From assembly GCA_028702135.1 (NCBI GenBank), contig JAQVPJ010000013.1, positions 1 to 55,360 of the forward strand: DNA of 55,360 bases, given 5' to 3'. Position numbers and translations under genes: made by a program. This stretch comes from Eubacteriales bacterium (GTDB lineage Bacteria; Bacillota; Clostridia; Oscillospirales; CAG-382). Positions 8,341 to 16,008 of the stretch are shown in pieces. Below the pieces are notes generated by a model that worked only from the letters and a program-made list of their open reading frames with translations, was not told the DNA's origin and searched no databases. Within the stretch, counting starts at the first letter, position 1. Each line of letters opens with the position of its first letter.

Positions 8341-9495
8341 ATGGAAGAACTCAACGGATATATAGAAAAAGTGTTGTCCGAAAATCCTGTGAAAATAATA
8401 TTGAGCAATCCTTTGGACAAAACGGGAAAATACAGAAAAATAAACATAACAAAAAAAGCCTCCGGCTTTCAGGTAGAAACCCTTACCGAAACGCAAGCTT
8501 TTCATAGTGTTATAAGCGGTGATGAGGTTTTGGATTTTCTTTTGGAATTTATGAAAAACATCTTTACTCAGCTTAACGCCTTTACTCCCGAAATAGAATA
8601 CTCCGTAAAGCTGACAAAAAAAGGGAGAGTACTTTTTTCAAAAAGAAAGCTGAAAAAGTCTCCGGTCGTATGGCAGGAGCACAACCGACAAAAAAACTAT
8701 ATTCTTAAGGAAGGTATGCAAATCGAGCCGCTGGTGGATATGGGTGTCTTTACAAAAGAGGGCAAGGTCGTCCAGTCTATGTACGATAAGTTCAGACAAA
8801 TCAACCGCTTTATTGAGTTAGTAGACGATGCCTTAACCAACGGCACTTTTAGCGAGCTTACTGTAATTGATTTCGGCTGCGGAAAATCCTATCTGACCTT
8901 TTTGCTGTATTATTATTTAACCGTTATAAAAAATATAAAAACTAAAATAATCGGACTTGATTTAAAAGAAGAGGTTATAAAAAGCTGCAATGATGTCGCT
9001 AAGAAGTACGGATATGACGGTGTTTCCTTTCAAATCGGTGATATCAGCAGCTTTAAGGCAGACTTTGCTGTTGATATGGTCATAACGCTACACGCCTGCG
9101 ATACCGCAACAGACTTTGCGCTGTATAACGCCGTAAGCTGGGGCGCAAAGATGATTTTTTCGGTACCATGTTGTCAACATGAGCTAAACGCCCAGTTAAA
9201 AAGCGACACCTTTTCGATTATGACAAGATACGGTATTATCAAAGAGCGTATTTCTGCCGCACTTACCGATGCTATAAGAGCAAATCTGCTAACCTGCTGC
9301 GGATATAAAACACAGCTTCTCGAATTCATCGATTTTGAGCATACTCCAAAAAACATAATGATCAGAGCGGTAAAAACAAATATACCTATCAGCGTAAAAA
9401 ATGCTGCAATAAAAGAAGTGATAAACCTTACTTCGGAATTCAATCTGCAGCCGACGCTGTTAAAACTCCTAAAAGAAGGGAAACTTTTAAACTAA
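8341..9495 (+). CDS. Class I SAM-dependent methyltransferase (Methyltransf_32-like)
   Basis: 384 aa. An N-terminal domain of about 150 residues is followed by QINRFIELVDD and the SAM-binding motif I IDFGCGKSYLTFLLYYY (about 175-191), then motif II (IIGLDLK), and an HACDTATD segment with VPCCQHE, typical of the Methyltransf_32/GSTCD-like group. Some members are proposed to act on RNA; the substrate here is unknown. ATG 8341 is preceded by GGAAGGTG; an in-frame GTG at 8332 lies inside that site. It starts 24 nt after the radical-SAM gene and so is probably in the same SOS-controlled transcript. A strong terminator follows. Confidence 0.85.
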   Translation: MEELNGYIEKVLSENPVKIILSNPLDKTGKYRKINITKKASGFQVETLTETQAFHSVISGDEVLDFLLEFMKNIFTQLNAFTPEIEYSVKLTKKGRVLFSKRKLKKSPVVWQEHNRQKNYILKEGMQIEPLVDMGVFTKEGKVVQSMYDKFRQINRFIELVDDALTNGTFSELTVIDFGCGKSYLTFLLYYYLTVIKNIKTKIIGLDLKEEVIKSCNDVAKKYGYDGVSFQIGDISSFKADFAVDMVITLHACDTATDFALYNAVSWGAKMIFSVPCCQHELNAQLKSDTFSIMTRYGIIKERISAALTDAIRANLLTCCGYKTQLLEFIDFEHTPKNIMIRAVKTNIPISVKNAAIKEVINLTSEFNLQPTLLKLLKEGKLLN

Positions 9496-9545
9496 AAAAA
9501 CACTCCATCCAAGCATTGTTTTGCACTGAATGGAGTGTTTTTATA
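9496..9545. terminator. Bidirectional terminator between convergent genes
   Basis: Stem CACTCCAT (9501-9508) with ATGGAGTG (9530-9537), flanked by A7 on the left and TTTTT on the right, so it can stop both the methyltransferase transcript and the SGNH-hydrolase transcript. Confidence 0.85.
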
Positions 9546-9552
9546 TCTGTTT

Positions 9553-10524
9553 TTATTTTTTTGTTTTTCTCAGAATAATGTATGCTGCAACTGCGATAAT
9601 TAAAACAACCGCTATACTGCCGAAAATCCAGATCAAAGAATCGGTTTTTTTCTCAGAGACTGAGTTTTCATCATTACTCACATCAACGGACACTATCTCT
9701 GATTCCGCTTCGCTTACTGTCTTTACACCTAAATTTTCCATCCATTCGCCTATAACCGGATACAAAACATCATAGCCGGAGGTGTTCGGATGAAGATAAT
9801 CGGCGATGTTATTTTCCGTAAATTCGTTCAGGTTCTCACCTGTAGAAACCTTCATGATATTATCATTAAAATCGTCGTCGTTATAAAGGTCAAGATAGGG
9901 GATGTTCCATTTTTCACAGATTTTAATAGTGATATCCACATACCTTTTCATATTCCTTGTCGCGCCGCCCCATCCCGATTTCGGCGTTTTGAAGTTAATA
10001 ATATATCCGTATTTGGCATCCTCACCGAAGTATTCCTTAGCGTAATAAAAAAGCTCCTCAAGACCACCGGCGAATGTTGCGGTATTAAAGTCGCTGATCT
10101 CAAATGAATCCTCGACCATATTGCCGACAACCGCCGAGTCCATTGCATCATTAACGCCGCCATGCAGAATAATGTAATCGTACTTTTTGTTTTTTACCGA
10201 ATTAATCTGTGTAAGTATGCGGTTTTCACCTCTGACTGTGGATACCGATGCACCGTCCCTGCCTTTGTTTGTTACAGTCATACCGTAATGAAGCCCTATT
10301 CTGCCTGCCCAGCCCTTAATGGCAAGAGCGGTCTTGTCGCGCACTGAAGCCGCACATATTGAATCCCCGCAGAACAGAGCGGTTTTACCGTAAAGAACGC
10401 TCTCGGTGTCTACGTCAACGGAGTTTTTTGCGCTTTCTTTCGCAAATACCGGCATAATGCAGGAAGCAGTCGTCATAATCAACACAAAAAGAAAAATGGA
10501 ACAGATTTTTGTATATCTCTTCAT
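9553..10524 (-). CDS. Secreted, membrane-anchored SGNH/GDSL hydrolase
   Basis: 323 aa. N-terminal signal peptide (MKRYTK then a hydrophobic stretch to about residue 28). Block I FCGDSI gives the nucleophile Ser, block III HGGVND the Asn, and block V DYLHPN the Asp and His of the catalytic triad. The C-terminus is a single membrane span ending in RKTKK, anchoring it outside the cell. SGNH enzymes of this kind remove acyl or acetyl esters from polysaccharides or lipids; the substrate is unknown. ATG 10524 is preceded by GAGGAGA. It is monocistronic. Confidence 0.85.
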   Translation of the reverse strand: MKRYTKICSIFLFVLIMTTASCIMPVFAKESAKNSVDVDTESVLYGKTALFCGDSICAASVRDKTALAIKGWAGRIGLHYGMTVTNKGRDGASVSTVRGENRILTQINSVKNKKYDYIILHGGVNDAMDSAVVGNMVEDSFEISDFNTATFAGGLEELFYYAKEYFGEDAKYGYIINFKTPKSGWGGATRNMKRYVDITIKICEKWNIPYLDLYNDDDFNDNIMKVSTGENLNEFTENNIADYLHPNTSGYDVLYPVIGEWMENLGVKTVSEAESEIVSVDVSNDENSVSEKKTDSLIWIFGSIAVVLIIAVAAYIILRKTKK

Positions 10525-10563
10525 TTTTAATCGTCTCCTCGATTATTTTTCATATCTTTATAT

Positions 10564-10592
10564 ACAATAACACAAATTTAAAATTCAGGCAA
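10564..10592 (-). promoter_or_regulatory. Predicted promoter of the SGNH hydrolase gene
   Basis: On the minus strand TTGCCT (10592-10587), 17-nt spacer, TATTGT (10569-10564). Confidence 0.45.
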
Positions 10593-10658
10593 GACAATTT
10601 TTTATTTTTATTATTATGTTAATATTTTGTATTATAATTATTAAATAAAAAATATCTA

Positions 10659-10687
10659 TTGACAAGCCAAATAAACGATGATATACT
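10659..10687 (+). promoter_or_regulatory. Strong predicted promoter of the first GntR-ABC operon
   Basis: Consensus TTGACA (10659-10664), 17-nt spacer, TATACT (10682-10687), directly followed by the palindromic operator. Confidence 0.75.
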
Positions 10688-10689
10688 TC

Positions 10690-10716
10690 AACTGTGATAT
10701 TTGTGATATTACAGTT
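10690..10716 (+). promoter_or_regulatory. Palindromic operator, likely for the adjacent YtrA-type GntR repressor
   Basis: Arms AACTGTGATAT (10690-10700) and ATATTACAGTT (10706-10716) pair at 10 of 11 positions around a 5-nt centre. It covers the expected transcription start, so binding would repress the operon. Confidence 0.7.
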
Positions 10717-10736
10717 GCGATAATTCAGGAGAAAAT

Positions 10737-11096
10737 ATGATTACGTTGAATCCCCAAAACAAAACGCCGATTTACGAGCAAATAAAAGAACAAATAATAT
10801 TCCTTATACAAAAAGGGGTATATAAACCGGACGAGCAGTTACCCTCGATCAGAACACTCGCTGCTCAATTACGGCTTAATGTAAATACGGTAAAAAGAGC
10901 GTTTATGGAATTAGAGACAATAGGAATTACTTATTCCATTCCCGGAAAAGGCATTTATGTATCAAGAACCGCGCTCGGAAACGAGGAGGTGAAGAAAAAA
11001 GCTCTTGATAATGTGGAAAATGCGGTCATATCCGCAAAGAAAAAGGGAATATCGGAATCAGAGGTCGAAGAGCTTGTGAAAAGTATATATAAATAA
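10737..11096 (+). CDS. GntR family (YtrA subfamily) transcriptional regulator
   Basis: 119 aa. The winged-helix GntR domain covers residues about 8-75 (PIYEQIKEQI, LPSIRTLAAQLRLNVNTVKRAF). It lacks a large effector domain and has only a short helical C-terminus for dimerisation, which defines the YtrA subfamily. These repressors control the ABC genes that follow them, often responding to cell-envelope-active compounds. It is first in an operon with an ATPase and a large permease, with a palindrome over the transcription start; autorepression is inferred. Confidence 0.92.
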   Translation: MITLNPQNKTPIYEQIKEQIIFLIQKGVYKPDEQLPSIRTLAAQLRLNVNTVKRAFMELETIGITYSIPGKGIYVSRTALGNEEVKKKALDNVENAVISAKKKGISESEVEELVKSIYK

Positions 11097-11125
11097 TCTA
11101 TAAAAACCGAAAGAAGGGTGTAATT

Positions 11126-12031
11126 TTGATTGAAGCAAGGAGTATAACAAAGCGTTACGGTGATTTTACTGCGATTGAGGACATCACACTGACCGTAGGC
11201 CCCTCATCGATATACGGACTTGCCGGCTATAACGGCGCGGGAAAAACAACACTGATAAAAACGCTTGCCGGTATCTATAAACCCGAATCAGGCGGCGCAT
11301 ACATTGACGGGCAGAATACATTCGACAACAACACAGTCAGGGATAGGTTATTCTATGTACCCGACGAATTGTTCTTTCTGCCGTATGCGACTATGGATAC
11401 AATGGCGAAGTTCTATCGTGGGTATTACCCCGATTTTTCCGCAAAGAGGTACGAAAAACTGAAAAAAGTTTTTGAGCTAAACGGCAGCAAACGATTGCGT
11501 AGTTTCTCGAAGGGGATGAAAAGACAGGCTGAAATCATTTTCGCACTTTCCGTAAAGCCGACTGTTATCCTGCTTGACGAATCCTTTGACGGGTTGGATC
11601 CTCAAAAACGCAGTATTGTAAAAGAATTGCTGCTTGAATATATTGCCGAAAGCGAAGTGTCTATACTTATTTCATCTCATAACCTTTCGGAGCTTTCCGA
11701 TGTATCTGATCATATCGGGTTAATAAAAGGCAAAGCTTTGATTGTGGATTCGCCAACAGATGATATAAGCGAACGCTACAGAAGGTTTTGTGTTGTTTTC
11801 GATAAAGAGATAAATGCGGATATTTTCGAAAATATAGACCGCAAGGGGCTGAAAATCATCGGAAAGGGCGCTCAACTCATCGCATCGGAAGATCTTGAAA
11901 ACATAAGAGACAGCTTAAATCAGATGAACCCCGTTTCGGTTGAGGAGAATACACTGAGCCTGGAAGAAATATTCTTGTTTGAAATGGAGGATAGTACATA
12001 TGACTTCTCAGAATTCTTCAATGAGGAATAA
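11126..12031 (+). CDS. ABC transporter ATP-binding protein
   Basis: 301 aa. Walker A GYNGAGKTT, ABC-signature-like SFSKGMKRQ, Walker B VILLDESFDGLDP and an H-loop His in SSHNLSE are all present, followed by an extra C-terminal domain of about 90 residues. It starts at TTG 11126 with GAAGGGTG upstream. It powers the permease encoded by the next gene, which overlaps its end by 32 nt. The signature reads SKG rather than SGG, as is usual in YtrB-like ATPases. The transported compound is unknown. Confidence 0.92.
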   Translation: MIEARSITKRYGDFTAIEDITLTVGPSSIYGLAGYNGAGKTTLIKTLAGIYKPESGGAYIDGQNTFDNNTVRDRLFYVPDELFFLPYATMDTMAKFYRGYYPDFSAKRYEKLKKVFELNGSKRLRSFSKGMKRQAEIIFALSVKPTVILLDESFDGLDPQKRSIVKELLLEYIAESEVSILISSHNLSELSDVSDHIGLIKGKALIVDSPTDDISERYRRFCVVFDKEINADIFENIDRKGLKIIGKGAQLIASEDLENIRDSLNQMNPVSVEENTLSLEEIFLFEMEDSTYDFSEFFNEE

Positions 12032-14366
12032 AGCATCGATATACGATCTTCGATATAGCTTTAAAACAACCTTTGCAGTTCCGTTAGCGTTGTTGGTACT
12101 GCTAATCATTAGCCTTACTTTACCGCAGATTGAAGCACTTGATAGGCGTAGCGGTATGCTTGAAGGAGGATACTTACTCTTTGATTATCGCAATATTCGC
12201 AGCGAAATATTTTTGATTCCTGTACTGTTATACATAGGCGGAATTCTTACGGCGGTAAGTTCTTTTAATTTTATCAACAGCACTAAGGCTACAAATGTTT
12301 TTTTGTCAATGAATATCAAAAGAAAAACTCTTCTCTTAAACAGGTTCTTTTCCTCTGCTGTATATCTTTTCATTTCGGTTACCGTACCTTTTTGTATAAA
12401 TCTTTTTAATACCATAAATGCTTTGGGTTATAACCCTGCGATATTGAAAGCATGGTTATATATGCTTTTCGGTATGCTTGCCTGTGTTTACACGGCTTTT
12501 TCGGTAACAATGTTCGCAACAGTTATTGCGGGAAACAAGTTTGAGAGTTGTCTGTATTCGGTTGCATTTTTATCAGCTCCATCAGTGATTACTATAGGAG
12601 TTGAGTGGGTGATGAACAAATTTCTTAACGGCTTTATCTGCACTTTTGCAAGAGCTGAAAGCTTATCATCTTTGTATCTCGATAAAGGAGGACTGTTTTT
12701 AAATACGAGAGTAATTAACCCGCTTTTTTTCTTCAGTAATCCGAATATAAACGCATATAACAACGGATTAATTAATTATTCGTCTTATGGTGAATTCAAC
12801 TTAAAAACACTCAAAATCAACGCGGCAGAGTATTTACCGGTGCTGTTATGGCTTTTGATATCTGCAGGTTTTCTGTTTATTGCGGTTCGAGCATTTAACA
12901 GACGAAAAGTTGAGAATTCCGGCAGTAACGGAGCTTGCAGACCGGCAGCAGCCTTCTTATCAGCTATCGTGATGTTTGGTGCTTTCGCCGTAAGCGTTCA
13001 TAATCTACCCTTAAAAAAACTGCCAACACTGATTATAAGCATTGTCATATCCGCTGTGGCTTATTTAGTTATAAATGCAGTTGTATACAGAAACAAAAAG
13101 GACATCGTTCCGGCGTTAAAAAAGCTGCCAATCGGGATTGGCGCTGTAGTTGTAATGTCATTGATTTTAATAACCGGCGGATTGGGTTACACGAATGCTG
13201 TTCCGGATATAGACGATGTTGAGGTTGCATATGTTACCTCTCCGATCAACGATAAAATGCTCTTCGGCGGTACGAGAGTATCTGGTTGGGGAAGTAACAA
13301 TGATGGACTGACTCATATAACAGGCTATATGGAAATGACCGGAGGTTTTACAAGTGAAAATGACATAAGGGAAATTCTCTCGCTGCATGAAAGCATCACT
13401 GAAGCTGAGCTTACAGACCAGGAGATGGATTTTTGTATTATTTACAGACTTAAAAGCGGTAAAACCGTAAGGCGGGGATTCAGATATCTTTCTGACGAAA
13501 ACATAAAGCAGGCGCTCTCGCTCGCCAACAGCGATTATTGCAGAGATGTTGTAAAAACAAAGTTTATGGCAACCGATAAAGAGCTTGATGAGCTATATGG
13601 TGTGCCGGGTGAAAAAGAAGCAGAAGAAGGCGATGTCTTTTCTGTTTATAAAAAGGATATTTGGAGTAAAAACTACTCTAAAAACAGGTGGATTTTCAAA
13701 TATACTAATGCTAATACATACTATTTATACAATAAAAACGGTGAAAAATCAGAAAAACCGCTTTCGGATATGCTTACAGAGGAGGATTATACTCAGTTTG
13801 TCGGCTGTTTGTACGAGGATTTTCAGAAGTCAAATCTATCGGAGCGTTATCTGCCCTCTAAAAAGGTGATTGGCATAATTTCCTTATCATCAGAAAAAGA
13901 AATCACTCATTTTGAAGATGTCTGGTTCCAAAATAACTCTTTTAACCACTTTGCCGTAGTGATAACCGAGGATATGAAAAGTACACTGAAATATCTGAAT
14001 AATAAGGATATGATTAAATACTTTGACAACACAAAAGAATTTGCCGAAGTAAAAATCATGCCGTTTTCTGATGCAAAAACAAAAGTATACAACTATACAT
14101 ATGAAGAGAAATTAGGTAGATTGTTTTGCATGGAGATTAACGCCGAGTCGGATACGAACATGGTCGAATCAAATTATAAGGAAGACATTTTAAAAGATTA
14201 TACCCGATTTACCGATAAAGCAAAAATCAACGAGCTTTATGATGCGTCCTATCAGTTCGCATATGTTGAAGATGAGGGCTATATCGCCGAGTATGTTTTC
14301 ACCGACGGCAGTACAGTAAGGTTGTATATACCGTCTTCCTATGAAAATCTGATAAAAAATTATTGA
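12000..14366 (+). CDS. ABC transporter permease with large C-terminal extracellular domain
   Basis: 788 aa. About eight N-terminal membrane spans (residues about 20-400) carry the transport part. After a last span (about 375-395) comes a soluble region of about 380 residues, probably outside the membrane, with repeated lysine/aspartate-rich strands; it resembles the DUF6449-type domain of Clostridia permeases. Start 12000 (MTSQNSS) is chosen because GGAGG lies 8 nt upstream; the in-frame extension to 11979 has no ribosome site. It overlaps the ATPase gene by 32 nt, so translation is probably coupled. Confidence 0.82.
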   Translation: MTSQNSSMRNKASIYDLRYSFKTTFAVPLALLVLLIISLTLPQIEALDRRSGMLEGGYLLFDYRNIRSEIFLIPVLLYIGGILTAVSSFNFINSTKATNVFLSMNIKRKTLLLNRFFSSAVYLFISVTVPFCINLFNTINALGYNPAILKAWLYMLFGMLACVYTAFSVTMFATVIAGNKFESCLYSVAFLSAPSVITIGVEWVMNKFLNGFICTFARAESLSSLYLDKGGLFLNTRVINPLFFFSNPNINAYNNGLINYSSYGEFNLKTLKINAAEYLPVLLWLLISAGFLFIAVRAFNRRKVENSGSNGACRPAAAFLSAIVMFGAFAVSVHNLPLKKLPTLIISIVISAVAYLVINAVVYRNKKDIVPALKKLPIGIGAVVVMSLILITGGLGYTNAVPDIDDVEVAYVTSPINDKMLFGGTRVSGWGSNNDGLTHITGYMEMTGGFTSENDIREILSLHESITEAELTDQEMDFCIIYRLKSGKTVRRGFRYLSDENIKQALSLANSDYCRDVVKTKFMATDKELDELYGVPGEKEAEEGDVFSVYKKDIWSKNYSKNRWIFKYTNANTYYLYNKNGEKSEKPLSDMLTEEDYTQFVGCLYEDFQKSNLSERYLPSKKVIGIISLSSEKEITHFEDVWFQNNSFNHFAVVITEDMKSTLKYLNNKDMIKYFDNTKEFAEVKIMPFSDAKTKVYNYTYEEKLGRLFCMEINAESDTNMVESNYKEDILKDYTRFTDKAKINELYDASYQFAYVEDEGYIAEYVFTDGSTVRLYIPSSYENLIKNY

Positions 14367-14386
14367 TTATACTTTAAATAGTCGAC

Positions 14387-14413
14387 GCCGCAGCTGAAAT
14401 TTTCAGCTGCGGC
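14387..14413. terminator. Strong hairpin between convergent genes
   Basis: GCCGCAGCTGAAA (14387-14399) pairs perfectly with TTTCAGCTGCGGC (14401-14413). There is no clear T tract on either side, so termination efficiency is uncertain, but its place between the permease and ferredoxin stops suits a shared terminator. Confidence 0.55.
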
Positions 14414-14445
14414 ATCGCATTATACATGAAAAAACTCGATTTTCA

Positions 14446-14637
14446 TTAATCTATGGAAATAACCGAAACGGGACAACTGTCACGCGCTTCAGAGGCAGAG
14501 TCCTCCGCTGTTGAAGCAATATCTCCATCTGCAAGTACATCAGCAAGGCCGTCATCCGCCATAAAGAACACATCAGGACAGATTTCAGAACAGAGTCCGC
14601 ATCCGATGCAACCCGAGCGATCGATTGAAGCTTTCAA
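14446..14637 (-). CDS. Ferredoxin, single [4Fe-4S] cluster
   Basis: 63 aa. Ligands C10, C13, C16 (CIGCGLC) and distal C55-P56 bind one [4Fe-4S] cluster, as in monocluster ferredoxins. C20-P21 keeps the pattern of a dicluster ferredoxin, but the second cluster's other ligands are lost. It carries electrons in the cytoplasm for anaerobic metabolism. It starts at TTG 14637 with GGAGGAGG upstream. It is acidic and Ala/Asp-rich in the middle. Monocistronic, with its own promoter at 14707-14679. Confidence 0.9.
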   Translation of the reverse strand: MKASIDRSGCIGCGLCSEICPDVFFMADDGLADVLADGDIASTAEDSASEARDSCPVSVISID

Positions 14638-14678
14638 AAAAAAACCTCCTCCCCGCTTTTTTATAAAATGATAAACAT

Positions 14679-14707
14679 ATTATATGCTACATTGAAAATA
14701 AAAACAA
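14679..14707 (-). promoter_or_regulatory. Predicted promoter of the ferredoxin gene
   Basis: Minus strand: TTGTTT (14707-14702), 17-nt spacer, TATAAT (14684-14679). Confidence 0.5.
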
Positions 14708-14724
14708 CAATATTTTTTTAAAAT

Positions 14725-14754
14725 GCAAAAAACCGAACTCAAAAGTCCGGTTTT
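14725..14754 (-). terminator. Terminator of the DUF4190 gene
   Basis: AAAACCGAACT (14729-14739) pairs with AGTCCGGTTTT (14744-14754), one mismatch, loop CAAA. Read on the minus strand it runs into T6, directly after the DUF4190 stop. Confidence 0.7.
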
Positions 14755-14767
14755 ATAGTGTTTAAAC

Positions 14768-15235
14768 TTAAAAATTCAGAAAGTATGGGGAAGCACTAAA
14801 TGTATTTTGCATTCTGTCGAGTAAATCGCTGTAAATGTTTTTGTAAAAAACTAAAATTAATATGTATGCAACAATTCCGATAATACCGCAAATAATACCA
14901 GCTATTGCCATACTGCTCTTGTTTCCCTTGCTTTTTGCAATACTGCCAAAAATTATAGCGAGAGGTCCGCATATAATGGCGCAACAAATAAGCGATACAA
15001 TGCCGAGAACAAGAGAAGCAATTGCCATACCACGTGCAGGTTCCTCGACAGGTTGGGTAAACGATTGTTCAAACGACTGCTGATAAGGTTGTTGATAGGG
15101 TTGTTGGTATGACTGATTAGGTGGCTGTTGCGATTGCTGTTGAGACTGATTTGACTGATTTTGCGTCTGCTGCTGATTATCCTGCTCAGGCTGCTCCGAA
15201 GAGGAATTTTGATTATTTTGGTTCTTGTCATCCAT
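14768..15235 (-). CDS. DUF4190 domain-containing membrane protein
   Basis: 155 aa. The first 75 residues are Gln/Asn/Ser-rich with repeated SYQQPYQQPYQQ units and look disordered. Two membrane spans follow (MAIASLVLGIVSLICCAII and SMAIAGIICGIIGIVAYILIL) separated by a short GSIAKSKG loop, the DUF4190 pattern. Function unknown. ATG 15235 has AAGGGGG upstream. It has a near-perfect promoter of its own although the DUF2752 gene lies just upstream on the same strand. Confidence 0.8.
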   Translation of the reverse strand: MDDKNQNNQNSSSEQPEQDNQQQTQNQSNQSQQQSQQPPNQSYQQPYQQPYQQSFEQSFTQPVEEPARGMAIASLVLGIVSLICCAIICGPLAIIFGSIAKSKGNKSSMAIAGIICGIIGIVAYILILVFYKNIYSDLLDRMQNTFSASPYFLNF

Positions 15236-15264
15236 ACTGGATCCCCCTTATTAAGTGTTGAATA

Positions 15265-15293
15265 ATTATATAATAAATATCTAATTTTGTCAA
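15265..15293 (-). promoter_or_regulatory. Consensus promoter of the DUF4190 gene
   Basis: Minus strand: TTGACA (15293-15288), 17-nt spacer, TATAAT (15270-15265), a perfect sigma-A match. Confidence 0.8.
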
Positions 15294-15310
15294 GACCTTG
15301 CAATTAATTA

Positions 15311-15706
15311 TTAATCTAATTGTAAAAACATAAATCCGGGTATATTCCTAAGTATACTGTATATGACAAAAAATGAAACGGTTGTATAAAATAAAACATA
15401 AAAAAATTTTGTCGAACGAATAAAACCGGGCTTGTTGAAGTAATAGCAGATGGAATATATAACCCATATCGGAATAAACAGCATAGCTGCGGTATTATAT
15501 GTAACCGCTTTTGCAAAATCCCCGTCCAGCAGTGCTAAAAACATACGCGTAATGCCGCAGCCCGGGCAGTAAAACCCGGTTGTGACATAAAAAATACATG
15601 AGGGGAAACGACCGATAAGACTGAAAACAATAAAGTACAGCAAACCCGAAACAAAGATCGCCGTATAAATTATCAATATTCTTCTTTTGTGTTTATCCTT
15701 AATCAT
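15311..15706 (-). CDS. DUF2752 family membrane protein
   Basis: 131 aa with four membrane spans. The family hallmark is TGFYCPGCGITRMFLALLDGD (about 43-63), a Cys-Pro-Gly-Cys-Gly pair near the first loop, followed by further spans. The function is unknown. It lies upstream of the DUF4190 gene on the same strand with a 75-nt gap; DUF2752 and DUF4190-like genes are often neighbours in Clostridia, as far as I recall. Its ribosome site is weak. Confidence 0.82.
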   Translation of the reverse strand: MIKDKHKRRILIIYTAIFVSGLLYFIVFSLIGRFPSCIFYVTTGFYCPGCGITRMFLALLDGDFAKAVTYNTAAMLFIPIWVIYSICYYFNKPGFIRSTKFFYVLFYTTVSFFVIYSILRNIPGFMFLQLD

Positions 15707-15714
15707 TGTTGCAA

Positions 15715-15766
15715 ACTCTTTAATCCCGTTTTATTTAAAATACCATTAAAGAGTAACATTTGTCAA
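15715..15766 (-). promoter_or_regulatory. Promoter of the DUF2752 gene flanked by a widely spaced inverted repeat
   Basis: Minus strand: TTGACA (15766-15761), 18-nt spacer, TATTTT (15742-15737). Perfect 10-bp inverted arms ACTCTTTAAT (15715-15724) and ATTAAAGAGT (15745-15754) sit 20 nt apart, one in the spacer and one in the early leader. Confidence 0.5.
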
Positions 15767-15853
15767 GGTATTTTTGCTTTTTCATAAAAAGTTATCTACA
15801 ATTTTTATAATAGGTTTTACAAAAAAAGTTGTTTAAAAACATATTTATTTGCC

Positions 15854-15882
15854 TTGACAATGCAGTATGGAATATATATACT
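15854..15882 (+). promoter_or_regulatory. Strong predicted promoter of the marR-ABC exporter operon
   Basis: TTGACA (15854-15859), 17-nt spacer, TATACT (15877-15882). Confidence 0.75.
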
Positions 15883-15894
15883 TAAAAAGTATAT
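15876..15894 (+). promoter_or_regulatory. Palindromic operator over the -10 box, likely MarR site
   Basis: ATATACTT-AAA-AAGTATAT is a perfect 19-nt palindrome overlapping the -10. The following gene encodes a MarR-type repressor, so autoregulation is the natural reading. Confidence 0.7.
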
Positions 15895-15933
15895 TGTTAA
15901 ATAGTTAATTAATTATAAGTAACGGAGAGAAAC

Positions 15934-16008
15934 ATGGAAAACAGAGCCGCTTTTCAAAAAGAAACAGTACATCTCTTTATTCGACTGCAAGACTGCATCA
16001 CAACATGA
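15934..16008 (+). other. Displaced N-terminal part of the marR gene (24-codon leader ORF)
   Basis: ATG 15934 has a good ribosome site (ACGGAGAG) and reads 24 codons (MENRAAFQKETVHLFIRLQD and four more) to a TGA that overlaps the next frame's ATG (ATGA at 16005-16008). The peptide looks like the first dimerisation helix of a MarR protein. One extra base after the codon for Asp20 would join it in frame to LHHNMMENL and the rest of the regulator, giving 158 aa. Either a real frameshift, a sequencing error or, less likely, a coupled leader peptide. Confidence 0.65.

Noticed and set aside
15055-15180. Short tandem repeats in the DUF4190 gene taken as a CRISPR-like array
   Set aside because: They are Gln/Tyr/Pro codon repeats inside the reading frame, not spaced repeats with unique spacers.
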